24,360 nt of DNA from CAZJHX01 sp964545715 (GCA_964545715.1 CAZJHX010000160.1:1-24360), one strand, 5' to 3'; positions 1 to 7,569 are shown, counted from the first letter of the stretch. Numbers and translations are program-made. The notes: a model not told the origin generated them from the sequence alone.

Positions 1-336
1 GTCGTAGCGGGTGGCCTCGGCGGTGGGCGCGGCGGCGCTGTCGTCGCCGGTCGTGTCCGCGCCCGTGTCGTCCCCGGTGGTCTCGTCTCCGGTGTCGTCT
101 CCGGTGGTCTCAGCACCCGTGTCCGTCGTATCAGTGGTGTCTGTGCCTGTGTCGGCCGTCGCTGCTCCTTCGGGCTTGCAGATCCCCCCCACACACTGCA
201 GATCGCAGTCACAGTCCTTGCTGGCCGTGCACGAAGCGCCCTCCACGCCCACGCCGCACTTCGATCGCGACGGGCTGCTGGAACATGCGCTGAGCACGCT
301 GATCACGACAAAAATCAGGACCTTTCTTACAATCAC
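1..336 (-). CDS. Partial Cys-rich lipoprotein with Asp/Thr/Gly stalk (runs off the left edge)
   Basis: The minus strand reads open from a GTG at 336 through position 1 (112 codons, no stop), so the C-terminus lies outside the window. A GAGGTG ribosome site sits about 8 bases before the GTG. The N-terminus is a lipoprotein signal: VIVRK, a hydrophobic run, then lipobox LSAC with the Cys at residue 18. Next comes a short segment with six cysteines (roughly residues 27-57), then a low-complexity stalk built from TDTTDT, TGDDTG and similar units, ending in an Ala/Glu-rich stretch at the window edge. Such stalks usually lift a C-terminal domain off the outer membrane, but that domain is not visible here. 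It diverges from the universal stress gene, with only about 30 bases between the starts. The plus-strand ORF over it is an antisense shadow. The reading frame and lipobox are seen directly; surface location is inferred. Confidence 0.72.
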   Translation of the reverse strand, partial: MIVRKVLIFVVISVLSACSSSPSRSKCGVGVEGASCTASKDCDCDLQCVGGICKPEGAATADTGTDTTDTTDTGAETTGDDTGDETTGDDTGADTTGDDSAAAPTAEATRYD

Positions 337-365
337 TTCCCACACCTCGGCTGCTTCAGTCGGGT

Positions 366-1301
366 ATGATCACCCCTGCTATGGATATACGCCACATCCT
401 TGTTGCTACTGATTTGTCGGCCGCGGCGTCAATCGCATACGGGCACTCGGCGGCCGTCGCCCGAGCCTGGGGCGCGCGTGTCACCCTGCTGTACGTGGAC
501 GAGCTGGCCGAGGTCGGGTTTCACTCCTCCGCAGACATGCTCACGTACATCGACCAGGTCGGCGCTGTACGACAAGCGCGCCTGGCCCAGGCGGAGGCGG
601 CGTTCGACTCCGCGGGCATCGACGTCACCGTCGTGGAGATACCGGGCCACGCGGCGACCGAGATCGATCGCTATGCCGACGACAACGCAGTCGACCTGAT
701 CGTCATCACGCGCCACGGTGACCACCGGACGGGCCCCCTGGGGTCGACCTCCCAGCGCGTAGTCCGCTCCGCCACGGTGCCCGTGCTCGTTGTCCACGAG
801 CCCCAGGGATACGACGGAGGCGCGGTCGCGGCCCCCAGCTACCGCCGGCTGGTTGCCGCCACCGACTTCAGCGAAGACAGCACCATCGGCCTGCGTGCAG
901 CGGTTCACTACGCCGCGCGCCTGGACGCCGCCACCCGCGTCGTCCACGTCTGGCAGAGCCCCGGATCCGCCCTGCCGCTCAACGACCCGGAGCTGCCGGC
1001 CGTCCCACACGCCATCATCGACGAGCTGCAGGCCCGCCACGAGGCGCGCTTTGCCGCGTGGCTCTCCCAGGTGGGTGAAGGGGCGCTGGATCACGCGGTG
1101 GTGCCCGGGCACTCGGCGGCTGTGGGCCTGATCGCCGCGGCCATAGACTGGCAGGCCGATCTCATCTGCGTGCCCAGCCACGGCACAGGCGCAGTCGCGT
1201 CGTTTTTGATCGGCAGCACCGTCGATCGGCTGCTGACGTTCTCCCCGCTTCCGGTCCTGGTCTTTCCGCAGGTTTGGCTCAAGACGCACGTGCAAGGCTG
1301 A
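366..1301 (+). CDS. Universal stress protein with two UspA domains
   Basis: This is a 311-residue protein with two consecutive UspA folds. Domain 1 (about 6-148) begins IRHILVATDLS and ends with the core strand VPVLVVHEP. Domain 2 (about 158-303) begins YRRLVAATDFS and ends LPVLVFPQ. The ATP-binding loop of the family (G-x2-G-x9-G-S/T) is shortened in both halves: RHGDHRTGPLGSTS in the first and SHGTGAVASFLIGST in the second, so ATP binding is plausible but not certain. Tandem Usps act in the cytoplasm in stress or energy-state signalling. The ATG at 366 is used here; the ATG at 381 (MDIRHIL) fits the domain edge equally well, and neither has a strong ribosome site. The stop lies just 7 bases before the next gene's start, so the two are probably co-transcribed and translationally coupled. 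Confidence 0.9.
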   Translation: MITPAMDIRHILVATDLSAAASIAYGHSAAVARAWGARVTLLYVDELAEVGFHSSADMLTYIDQVGAVRQARLAQAEAAFDSAGIDVTVVEIPGHAATEIDRYADDNAVDLIVITRHGDHRTGPLGSTSQRVVRSATVPVLVVHEPQGYDGGAVAAPSYRRLVAATDFSEDSTIGLRAAVHYAARLDAATRVVHVWQSPGSALPLNDPELPAVPHAIIDELQARHEARFAAWLSQVGEGALDHAVVPGHSAAVGLIAAAIDWQADLICVPSHGTGAVASFLIGSTVDRLLTFSPLPVLVFPQVWLKTHVQG

Positions 1302-1308
1302 GCCTGGG

Positions 1309-4062
1309 TTGCGTTGGTCGCTGCTGGCTTTTGCCCTGGTCGTCGCCTGCTCGGACGGCCCGCCCGAGGACTTTGTCGACCACACCGCCCCCGGCTTTGA
1401 GACCAAGCAGGCGTTTCTCGACTTCGCGGACCTGGGGCAGATCCCGGTCCAGGCCAAGTTCGTCACAACCAACTTCTACGGACCCTCGGGTGTAGCGGCC
1501 TTTCTTGATCCGCATTTCTACAAGCTGCACGACGAGTGGTACTGGTTTCGTCTGCTCAACGGGGTCGGTATCCCCGCACTGGACGTGCAGCCCGACACGC
1601 GCTTCTCGTTTCCCACCATCGAGTCGGTGTACGCCGAGCTGACCCTCATGGAAGACCTGCCGCTGGACCTGCGCTGGTTCGGCGACCGCATCGCCTCGCC
1701 GCACTTCTACGACCTGGCCCTGGGGCGCTGCTGGGAGTCCAGCAAGCCGGTCCCGTGCCCGCGCTTCTTCGGCGTCGGCTCCGTGCTGTACCTGGCGCCC
1801 AACCCCGACCGAAACACCCCCGAAGAGCTGTGGGTCTTCGAACTCGAGTACACCGACGAGCCCACCGAGGCGGAGGTCGGCCACTTCTTCACCCGTCTGG
1901 AGCCACTGCTGCCGCCCGACGTCGAGCTGCGCTGGTTGTCGCGCACGTCATCGTTTCAAGAGGCTCTGGCCGAGTTCATGGAGCGCGGCGACGGCCCGTA
2001 CGCCAAGCGGGTGCTGACCTACAACGACCTCGTGACGCCCGGCGAGACCGTCGGCTACAACCCCGGCATCACCGCGGGCCACATCGTCCGCGTGCCCAAG
2101 GGCGCCCTGGGCTCTTCCGCCACGACGACCAACGACATCGTGCTGCTGGCGGACGTCCCAGACGAGCTGCCGCCGGTGGCCGGCATTGTGACCGGCGTGC
2201 CGCAGACCCCTCAAGCGCACTTCAACCTGCTGGCAATCGCGCGCGGCACGCCAAACGTCTACGTGGGCGGCTCCTACGACGACACCGTGCTCGGCAAGTG
2301 GGCCAAAGACGGCACGGCCGTGATTTTGAAGGTCGAGAAGGACAAGATCACCTGGCAGCAGATGTCCCAGGGGCAATGGCAGCTGTGGCTCAGCAAGACC
2401 AAGGCGGGCCAGGTGGACATCGAGCAGATCGACATCGCCGCCGCGCCGTACTTTCACGACCTGCTGGACGGTGACGTGACCGACGTGGAGGCGCGCGTGC
2501 CCCTGGTCGGCGGCAAGTCGGCCGGGCTGATGGCGCTGGCGGCGGATGAGACGATCCCGACCCCTTTCCAGCCGCTCTCGATCACTGTCCGCGCCTATCA
2601 CGAGCACATGGCGCCGCTTCGCGCTCAGGTGGAGTCGTTGATCAGCAACCCCGAGTTCGACGGTGAGCGTCGCGCCCGCTTTCTGCTCCTGGAGGGCGAG
2701 ACCGACTTCGTCGCCCATCACGAGGGCGACAGCGCCTCACTCACCTGGTTGGAGGAGTTCAAAGCGGCGCCCCACACGGCTAACTTGAAGGCCGTTCTGG
2801 CTGCCGGCGGGCTGCGCGAGATGATTCGGGATCAGCCGATCGAGCAGGCCACCCTGTCCACGATTCGAGAGCAATTGGAAGAGCGCTTTACGGCGCTGTC
2901 CCACAGTCAGGGCCTGCGGTTTCGGTCCTCGTCGACCGCCGAGGATGTCGAGGGCTTCAACGGCGCCGGGGTCTACACGTCCAAGACCGGCTTTCTCTTC
3001 GCCGAGGAGCAGGACAACGACAAGGACCGCGGCCGCACGATCCAGAAGGCGATCAAAAAGGTGTGGGCGTCGTACTGGTCGTTTGGCGCGTTCGAAGAGC
3101 GCAAAAACGGCAACGTCCCGCACCTGGACGGCAACATGGGTGTGCTGGTGCACCCGCGCTTTGACGATCCGCTGGAGGCCGCCAACGGCGTGATGCTTGT
3201 CGGCTTTGCGCGGGACCCCGAGCTGGGCGACCGGATCGAGCTGACGGTCAACGTGCAGGCCGGCGCGGTCTCGGTGACCAACCCGCCGCCGGGGCTCAAC
3301 GCGCTGCCTGAGGTCGATCGGGTCAGCCGTACCGGCGACGGCGAGCTGAAAATCGAGCGCGTGCAGGCGTCTAACCAGAGCGAGGGCGACGTGTTCACCG
3401 ACGAGGAGCTCACCTGGCTGTTCGATCGCATGGTGACGTTCTCCGAGGCGTGGCTCGACGCGCGCAACGTGGGGCTCACCGAGGCCGGCTCCGCACGCAG
3501 CGTCGTGTTGGACCTGGAGTTTCGCAAGATGAAGGCCGGCTGGCCCGCGGTGGCGGAGGGCGCCCCGTTTGAGCCGCGCATCGTCATCAAGCAGGTGCGT
3601 CCGCTGTCGCGCCCGATCCGCATCGCGCCGGCCGAGTATCAAAACGCGCAGGTGCCGCCCGATGTGCTGGCCACCACCGAGCGCGTGGTCCTGCGCACGT
3701 GCACCTTCTCCGCGGGCACAAAGCTGGAGCTGCTGGAGTTCTACACGGACCCCGGCGCCGCGATCATCGATAACTCGATCAAGCCGTTTGACGCCGAGGT
3801 GCGGTTCAACGACATGATCGCGACCCACGCCGAGGTGTCCGTGACCCATCCGAACACGACGGCCGACCACTGGGATATCGAGATCACGGGCGCCCCGGCC
3901 GACTGGGACGCGGAGACGCTGACGGTCGATCAGGACGGCGCCTGGACCCTGGGCACCGGCGACGAACAGCAGAGCGGAAAAGACGCGCAGTGCACGACCG
4001 CCTCGCTGGTGCTGACGCCCACCGCCTGGCTGCAGGCCCTGCTGGATCAGGAGCAGCGCTGA
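1309..4062 (+). CDS. Lipoprotein with PEP/pyruvate-binding (PPDK N-terminal type) domain
   Basis: This 917-residue protein starts at a TTG at 1309, chosen because it gives a clean lipoprotein signal, MRWSLLAFALVVAC, with the lipid Cys at 14. Residues 20-240 are an unrecognised N-terminal region. At about 275-315 is IVTGVPQTPQAHFNLLA followed by ARGTPN, resembling the phosphohistidine swivel segment of PEP-utilising enzymes, with His304 as the candidate phosphorylated residue. The ATP-grasp domain follows: VGGKSAGLMAL (about 400-410), LRFRSSSTAEDVEGF (536-550) and a closing DLEF...IKQVRPLSRPI (about 745-768), all hallmarks of the PPDK/PEP-synthase nucleotide domain. Residues about 770-917 look like an added beta domain. 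There is no C-terminal PEP/pyruvate barrel, so it is not a standard PEP synthase. The swivel-before-ATP-grasp order recalls glucan water dikinases. Substrate unknown. It lies between a Usp gene and a phosphatase gene. Confidence 0.85.
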   Translation: MRWSLLAFALVVACSDGPPEDFVDHTAPGFETKQAFLDFADLGQIPVQAKFVTTNFYGPSGVAAFLDPHFYKLHDEWYWFRLLNGVGIPALDVQPDTRFSFPTIESVYAELTLMEDLPLDLRWFGDRIASPHFYDLALGRCWESSKPVPCPRFFGVGSVLYLAPNPDRNTPEELWVFELEYTDEPTEAEVGHFFTRLEPLLPPDVELRWLSRTSSFQEALAEFMERGDGPYAKRVLTYNDLVTPGETVGYNPGITAGHIVRVPKGALGSSATTTNDIVLLADVPDELPPVAGIVTGVPQTPQAHFNLLAIARGTPNVYVGGSYDDTVLGKWAKDGTAVILKVEKDKITWQQMSQGQWQLWLSKTKAGQVDIEQIDIAAAPYFHDLLDGDVTDVEARVPLVGGKSAGLMALAADETIPTPFQPLSITVRAYHEHMAPLRAQVESLISNPEFDGERRARFLLLEGETDFVAHHEGDSASLTWLEEFKAAPHTANLKAVLAAGGLREMIRDQPIEQATLSTIREQLEERFTALSHSQGLRFRSSSTAEDVEGFNGAGVYTSKTGFLFAEEQDNDKDRGRTIQKAIKKVWASYWSFGAFEERKNGNVPHLDGNMGVLVHPRFDDPLEAANGVMLVGFARDPELGDRIELTVNVQAGAVSVTNPPPGLNALPEVDRVSRTGDGELKIERVQASNQSEGDVFTDEELTWLFDRMVTFSEAWLDARNVGLTEAGSARSVVLDLEFRKMKAGWPAVAEGAPFEPRIVIKQVRPLSRPIRIAPAEYQNAQVPPDVLATTERVVLRTCTFSAGTKLELLEFYTDPGAAIIDNSIKPFDAEVRFNDMIATHAEVSVTHPNTTADHWDIEITGAPADWDAETLTVDQDGAWTLGTGDEQQSGKDAQCTTASLVLTPTAWLQALLDQEQR

Positions 4063-4079
4063 TCTGATAAGCTGCGCCA

Positions 4080-5405
4080 ATGCATCACCGCACGTGCATG
4101 GCACTTTTCTTCGTCGTTGGGACCGTCTGTGGCTGCGCGGACTCTGACTCCACGGCCGCAGCACCGGCTGCCGTAAAGGACGAGCCGGCCGAGGGTGGTG
4201 ACAGCGCCGGTGAGAACGCAGCCGACGACGACCAGCCCACCGCCGCCCTGGACCAGCCCACTGAGCGCGCCGATGTTGAGCGCGAGCCCGAATGCCTGAC
4301 TGCGCCACAAGCCGCGGGCGATCCGGTCAGCGTCACCAACGGCCCCTACCTCCAGTGGCCCACTCTGGACGGGATCACGGTCGCGTTCGAGACCTTGGAG
4401 CAGGTGCCGGGAACCGTCGCGGTCTGGCGGGAGGGAGAGCCCTGCCTGGACGCGATCGCGCAGTCCGAGCCCGCTGTCATGGACATGGCCAGCGACATCC
4501 TGATCCGCCCGGCGCCCCCCGGCTTTCAGCATGCGGCCCAGATCACCGGCCTGCAGCCGGGCACGCGCTACAACTACAAGGTCGTCATCGGTGGCACCGT
4601 GACCGACGCCTCCACCTTTCGCACGACGCCCTCGCCGGATCAGGCGTACACGGTCGGCATCTTCGGCGACAACCGCTCACACCACGACGATCACCAGAGA
4701 GTGGTCGACGCGATGGCCCTGCGCGCGCCCGATCTTCTGGTCAACACGGGCGACGCGCTGGCGTTCGGCGGCAGCCACGCGGACTGGCAGGGCTTCTTCG
4801 CCATCGAGGGCGAGCTGCTCAAAAGCACCCCGCTGATGCCCTGCTACGGCAACCACGAGGCCATCCTGGGCGAGGCCTACTGGCGCGGCTACTGGACCCT
4901 GCGCAACTCCGACCAGGACAAAGAGCTGAACTACGCCTTTCGCTACGGCAACACCCACTGGATTCAGCTGAACTCGAACATCGAGGCCGCCAAGCAGGGC
5001 GAGTGGCTCACCAAGGAGCTGAAAGCGGGCGCCGACGCCGAGTTCCTGTTTGTGATGTACCACCACCCGACCTACTCGTTCTCGAAGCACACGCCCAACA
5101 AGGCCAACCGCGAGTTTCTACACCCGCTCTGGCTCGAGCACGGCGTCGACGTGGTCTTCAACGGCCACAACCACTGCTACGAGCACTTCATCATCGACGG
5201 CCTGCACTACGTCGTAACCGGCGGCGGCGGCGCCCCGCTCTACGACATCGACAACCACATCATCCCCGGCCTGGAAGACAAGCGCGTCGCGGCCCGCAAG
5301 GCCTTCAACCTGGTCATCGGCGAGGTCGACGGCAAGCAGGCCAAGTTCACGGTCCATGACCCGGACGCCGGCGACGTCATCGACACGTTCACCATCGCCC
5401 ACTAA
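4080..5405 (+). CDS. Purple-acid-phosphatase-like metallophosphoesterase lipoprotein
   Basis: This 441-residue protein has the signal MHHRTCMALFFVVGTVCGC (lipid Cys 19) and an acidic Ala/Asp/Glu-rich linker (about 20-80). A fibronectin-III-like domain follows (about 86-183: GPYLQW, then ITGLQPGTRYNYKV). The calcineurin-type phosphoesterase core shows GDNR (196-199), GDALAF (224-229), GNHE (257-260), YHHP (327-330) and GHNHCYEH (362-369), then VVTGGGGAPLY. The layout matches bacterial purple acid phosphatase relatives. However, the usual GDxxY Tyr that ligates Fe(III) is an Ala here, so the protein need not be purple. It probably hydrolyses phosphomonoesters outside the cytoplasm; the substrate is unknown. 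It starts 17 bases after the dikinase-like gene, so one operon is likely. Its stop overlaps by 4 bases the stop of a converging small gene. Confidence 0.88.
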   Translation: MHHRTCMALFFVVGTVCGCADSDSTAAAPAAVKDEPAEGGDSAGENAADDDQPTAALDQPTERADVEREPECLTAPQAAGDPVSVTNGPYLQWPTLDGITVAFETLEQVPGTVAVWREGEPCLDAIAQSEPAVMDMASDILIRPAPPGFQHAAQITGLQPGTRYNYKVVIGGTVTDASTFRTTPSPDQAYTVGIFGDNRSHHDDHQRVVDAMALRAPDLLVNTGDALAFGGSHADWQGFFAIEGELLKSTPLMPCYGNHEAILGEAYWRGYWTLRNSDQDKELNYAFRYGNTHWIQLNSNIEAAKQGEWLTKELKAGADAEFLFVMYHHPTYSFSKHTPNKANREFLHPLWLEHGVDVVFNGHNHCYEHFIIDGLHYVVTGGGGAPLYDIDNHIIPGLEDKRVAARKAFNLVIGEVDGKQAKFTVHDPDAGDVIDTFTIAH

Positions 5406-5743
5406 CGGCTGATGCGGCTGGACGTCTGCTTGCCGTGGTAACCGATGAGGGCCATCCAGGTGCCGCGAAACGGTCGGCCGACGAGGAGCTGGTATTGCAG
5501 ACCGGCCCCGACCCTCCATTTTGGGACGGCAACGCGCACACCACCACACACTGCCCCGCTCATGCTCTGGCCCAGACGAGCACGCCCGCCGACCGTGAAC
5601 GCGAGGTCCTTCTCTCCACCCCAGCCGTACATGTGAAGCTGACCTGAACGCTGCCCTGCCAGCTCCGGGACCCCGCCAGTGTACCCCCCGGTGAATCCGG
5701 TGGAGCAGGCGCCGAGCAGGGTTGCCAAAACAAGCCACCGCAT
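5402..5743 (-). CDS. Small putative lipoprotein, possible fragment of a beta-barrel protein
   Basis: This ORF encodes 113 residues from an ATG at 5743. The start was chosen for its signal MRWLVLATLLGAC (lipid Cys 13); an ATG at 5767 would add MRAQPGLR and is also possible. Longer in-frame extensions upstream lack signal-peptide character and are probably non-coding. After the Cys comes a Gly-rich stretch and then alternating hydrophobic/polar segments (LAFTVGGRARLG, GGVRVAVPKWRVGAGLQYQLL, TWMALIGYHG) that look like beta strands, before an abrupt SSRISR end. It could be a small outer-membrane-associated lipoprotein or a truncated outer-membrane protein. No family is recognised. Its stop overlaps the phosphatase stop tail to tail. 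Confidence 0.45.
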   Translation of the reverse strand: MRWLVLATLLGACSTGFTGGYTGGVPELAGQRSGQLHMYGWGGEKDLAFTVGGRARLGQSMSGAVCGGVRVAVPKWRVGAGLQYQLLVGRPFRGTWMALIGYHGKQTSSRISR

Positions 5744-5767
5744 GCGCAGACCCGGTTGCGCCCTCAT

Positions 5768-6011
5768 GGCTCGGTCCGATCGGTGGTCCGTCCAGGCACC
5801 TCCGAGATTGGAATTCGGCCGTGCTTGCGCCACCCCAGCCTGCGCAGCCGCCTTTGCACGGCCGCCCCAGGTCTTGAGTTGGAGCGGCAACTGATTGTTT
5901 TTGCGGGGTCTTGTAGACATCTTGATTAGGCAGAGATCGCTCTGCTCTCGAAGAGAGTCAAGGGCTTCGGCCAGTGGACGTGGCACTGTTGCCGCCCGTC
6001 TTCGCCGCGTC
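5768..6011. other. Gene-poor spacer with two adjacent short hairpins
   Basis: No convincing ORF is seen on either strand. Base composition is less GC-biased around 5890-5935. The only structure noticed is a perfect stem GCAGAG-ATCG-CTCTGC (5930-5945) followed directly by CTCTC-GAA-GAGAG (5945-5957). Neither has a T-tract, so a terminator call is weak; they lie just past the end of the mrr gene. Confidence 0.35.
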
Positions 6012-6905
6012 CTATCCTTCTTCGAAGTAGTCGTGGTCGATGCGCGCCACCTTGAACGTCTCGTGCACAGTGACCCCCACGTCGTACTCGATCATCAGAG
6101 CGGCCAACTCCCCGCCATCGACAAGGACGATGCTGCCGGGCACCTGTCGGGCGTACTCCCTGGCGCCCTTTGAGAAGGTCGACGTAGTGATGAACACGCC
6201 CCGCGTAGCCGTCTGACCCGCCAGGGCTCCGAAGAACTTCTGGATTTCGGGGCGTCCGACCGTGCCCTGCTTCCAGCGCTTCGCTTGGATGTACACTTTC
6301 TCCAGTCCGAGGCGGTCGAGCGTGATGATGCCGTCGATGCCCTCGTCCGCGCTGGTTTGGGTGCGCTGCAGGTCCGTCGTGCTTGCGCCATAGCCCATGC
6401 TGTGCAGCACGTCGAGCACCATGGACTCGAAAAACTCGGGCGTGTTGTTGGCGATCTGGTCCAGAATCTCGCTGGCGAGGCTTGCCTTCAGTTCCGCGAC
6501 GGCCTCGTGTAGCCGCTCAGTTGGGCTATGGACGGCAGGCGGATAGATCGAGCCCGCCTGGCCGCCGTCGGGATCTTCCATCCGCCACAATCGCCGACTT
6601 GTCTGCTCGTCGAAGCCGTTCGGGTGTCTCTTTAGAGCGGCGATGCCGTCCGGCGTGACTTGCCAGTAGCCTCTCTTCGCGGACTGGGTCCAGCCAGCAC
6701 GCTTCAACCGGTCGTTGGCCCAGCCGATCCGATTCTTATAGACCGCCTGTTTTCCGCTGGGCAGCAGTTCACGCCGGTCCTCATCGGTGAGCCCGACGGC
6801 GTCGGCGACGGCACCGTACACGTCTCGGCTGCGTACGGGCTCGGCGGCATCGACGAGGACCCCAAGCAGCGGGTGCATAAACTCGTCATAGGTGGGGATC
6901 GGCAC
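6012..6905 (-). CDS. mrr: Mrr-type (type IV, modification-dependent) restriction endonuclease
   Basis: This 297-residue protein is close in length to E. coli Mrr. It has a GTG start at 6905 with an AGGAG ribosome site 5 bases upstream (6911-6915). Residues 1-92 form the Mrr N-terminal winged-helix domain (MPIPTYDEFMHPLL, KNRIGWANDRLKRAG, YWQVTPDGI). A linker follows to about 145. The catalytic PD-(D/E)xK-like Mrr_cat domain is about 150-280: TPEFFESMVLDVLHSMGYG, ADEGIDGII (Asp191), then VYIQAKRW, the Gln-x-Lys variant typical of Mrr (Gln207, Lys209), and EIQKFFGALAGQ. All key residues are present, so the enzyme looks intact. The family cleaves DNA carrying foreign methylation in the cytoplasm. 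No methylase is adjacent, as expected for type IV. It sits beside a toxin-antitoxin pair. Confidence 0.92.
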   Translation of the reverse strand: MPIPTYDEFMHPLLGVLVDAAEPVRSRDVYGAVADAVGLTDEDRRELLPSGKQAVYKNRIGWANDRLKRAGWTQSAKRGYWQVTPDGIAALKRHPNGFDEQTSRRLWRMEDPDGGQAGSIYPPAVHSPTERLHEAVAELKASLASEILDQIANNTPEFFESMVLDVLHSMGYGASTTDLQRTQTSADEGIDGIITLDRLGLEKVYIQAKRWKQGTVGRPEIQKFFGALAGQTATRGVFITTSTFSKGAREYARQVPGSIVLVDGGELAALMIEYDVGVTVHETFKVARIDHDYFEEG

Positions 6906-7258
6906 GGACTCTCCTGCACGGCGTTGCGGTGAGAGTACGACACCGAGACTGGCGGGACAAAGCGATCCAGGACAGCGGGTCTTCGTTCGCCCCGTCGAAC
7001 ATCACCCTCGCCTCAGGCTTCAAACGGCCACGACCCGACGACCTCAATCCGGTTGGAAGAAGAAAGGGTACTTTCCCACCACGCCGCTGTCCATCGAAGA
7101 ACGCACGACGCGAGGCCAACGCGTGTCCCATTCGATCCCGTTCGATCCGGTTGGGTACGAGAAAAACCGGGTGCAAGATCGGGTGCGATCGTCGCCGGGC
7201 AGATGGCGGCGCGAGCTCCTTGACCCAACCCGTCACCACCGGTACGATTGATCCCAGT
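6906..7258. other. Intergenic region between mrr and the toxin-antitoxin genes
   Basis: These 353 bases should hold the divergent promoters. A minus-strand frame ending in a TGA at 7042-7044 reads as a C-terminal protein tail (GKYPFFFQPD-stop), open back to a TGA near 7230, but without a good start; it may be a gene remnant. Tandem direct repeats lie at 7131-7150 (TTCGATCCCG/TTCGATCCGG) and 7168-7191 (CGGGTGCAAGAT/CGGGTGCGATCG). An inverted repeat CCGGTT...AACCGG spans 7147-7170. These could be operator sites for the antitoxin, but that is only a guess. Confidence 0.4.
7051..7068. repeat. Left copy of an 18-bp direct repeat flanking higBA
   Basis: GGTTGGAAGAAGAAAGGG here and GGCTGGAAGAAGAAGGGG at 7994-8011 match at 16 of 18 positions, in the same orientation, 943 bp apart. 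On the minus strand both encode the same C-terminal tail PFFFQP followed at once or after one residue by a stop. Whether this reflects DNA duplication or a shared protein tail cannot be decided by eye. Confidence 0.55.
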
Positions 7259-7296
7259 ATGGGAGCAAAGCCATCCGCATCATCGCCCGCCGAACG

Positions 7297-7569
7297 TTGA
7301 AGGACTTCTGGGGCGCGGGCCACGCGGACGCCGAGGGCCCCCTGAAGGCGTGGTACGCCGAGGCGAACAGCGCCGACTGGAAGTCGATGGCCGACGTGAA
7401 GGCCCGTTACCCGCATGCAAGCGTCATCGATGCCGAGCGGGTGGTGTTCAACATCGGCGGCAACAAGTATCGGCTGGTCGTGAAGTTCTACTTTCCGGCG
7501 CAGGCCGTCTACATCAAGTTCGTGGGCACGCACGCCGAGTACGACCGTATCGACGTGTCGGCCCTTTAG
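7297..7569 (+). CDS. higB: HigB-family mRNA-interferase toxin with displaced start
   Basis: The 90 residues from the TTG at 7297 match the RelE-like HigB toxin family across most of its length: DFWGAGHADAEGPLKAWY, ADWKSMADVKARYP, VVFNIGGNKYRLVVKFYF and FVGTHAEYDRIDV. Family members usually start M-R-I-I-A-R-R-T-L, and the codons for xRIIARRTL are present in frame at 7273-7299, but the position expected to be ATG is ATC (7273-7275). No ATG, GTG or TTG exists between there and the in-frame TGA at 7249. Translation must therefore start at the TTG at 7297, losing the first strand, or the toxin is inactive. An ATG at 7259 in another frame opens a 13-codon ORF ending in TTGA across this TTG. The toxin would cleave ribosome-bound mRNA. 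The stop is immediately followed by the antitoxin's ribosome site. Confidence 0.75.
   Translation: MKDFWGAGHADAEGPLKAWYAEANSADWKSMADVKARYPHASVIDAERVVFNIGGNKYRLVVKFYFPAQAVYIKFVGTHAEYDRIDVSAL

Noticed and set aside
11..412. Plus-strand ORF rich in Ser/Val/Pro (SSPVVS units)
   Set aside because: It is the antisense image of the DTG/GDD stalk of the minus-strand lipoprotein, which has a real signal peptide, lipobox and ribosome site.
2737..4308. 523-codon minus-strand ORF
   Set aside because: Arg/Gly/His-rich low-information translation opposite the dikinase-like gene; a high-GC antisense shadow.
5930..5957. Rho-independent terminator after mrr
   Set aside because: Two neat stems are present but no T-tract follows on either strand.
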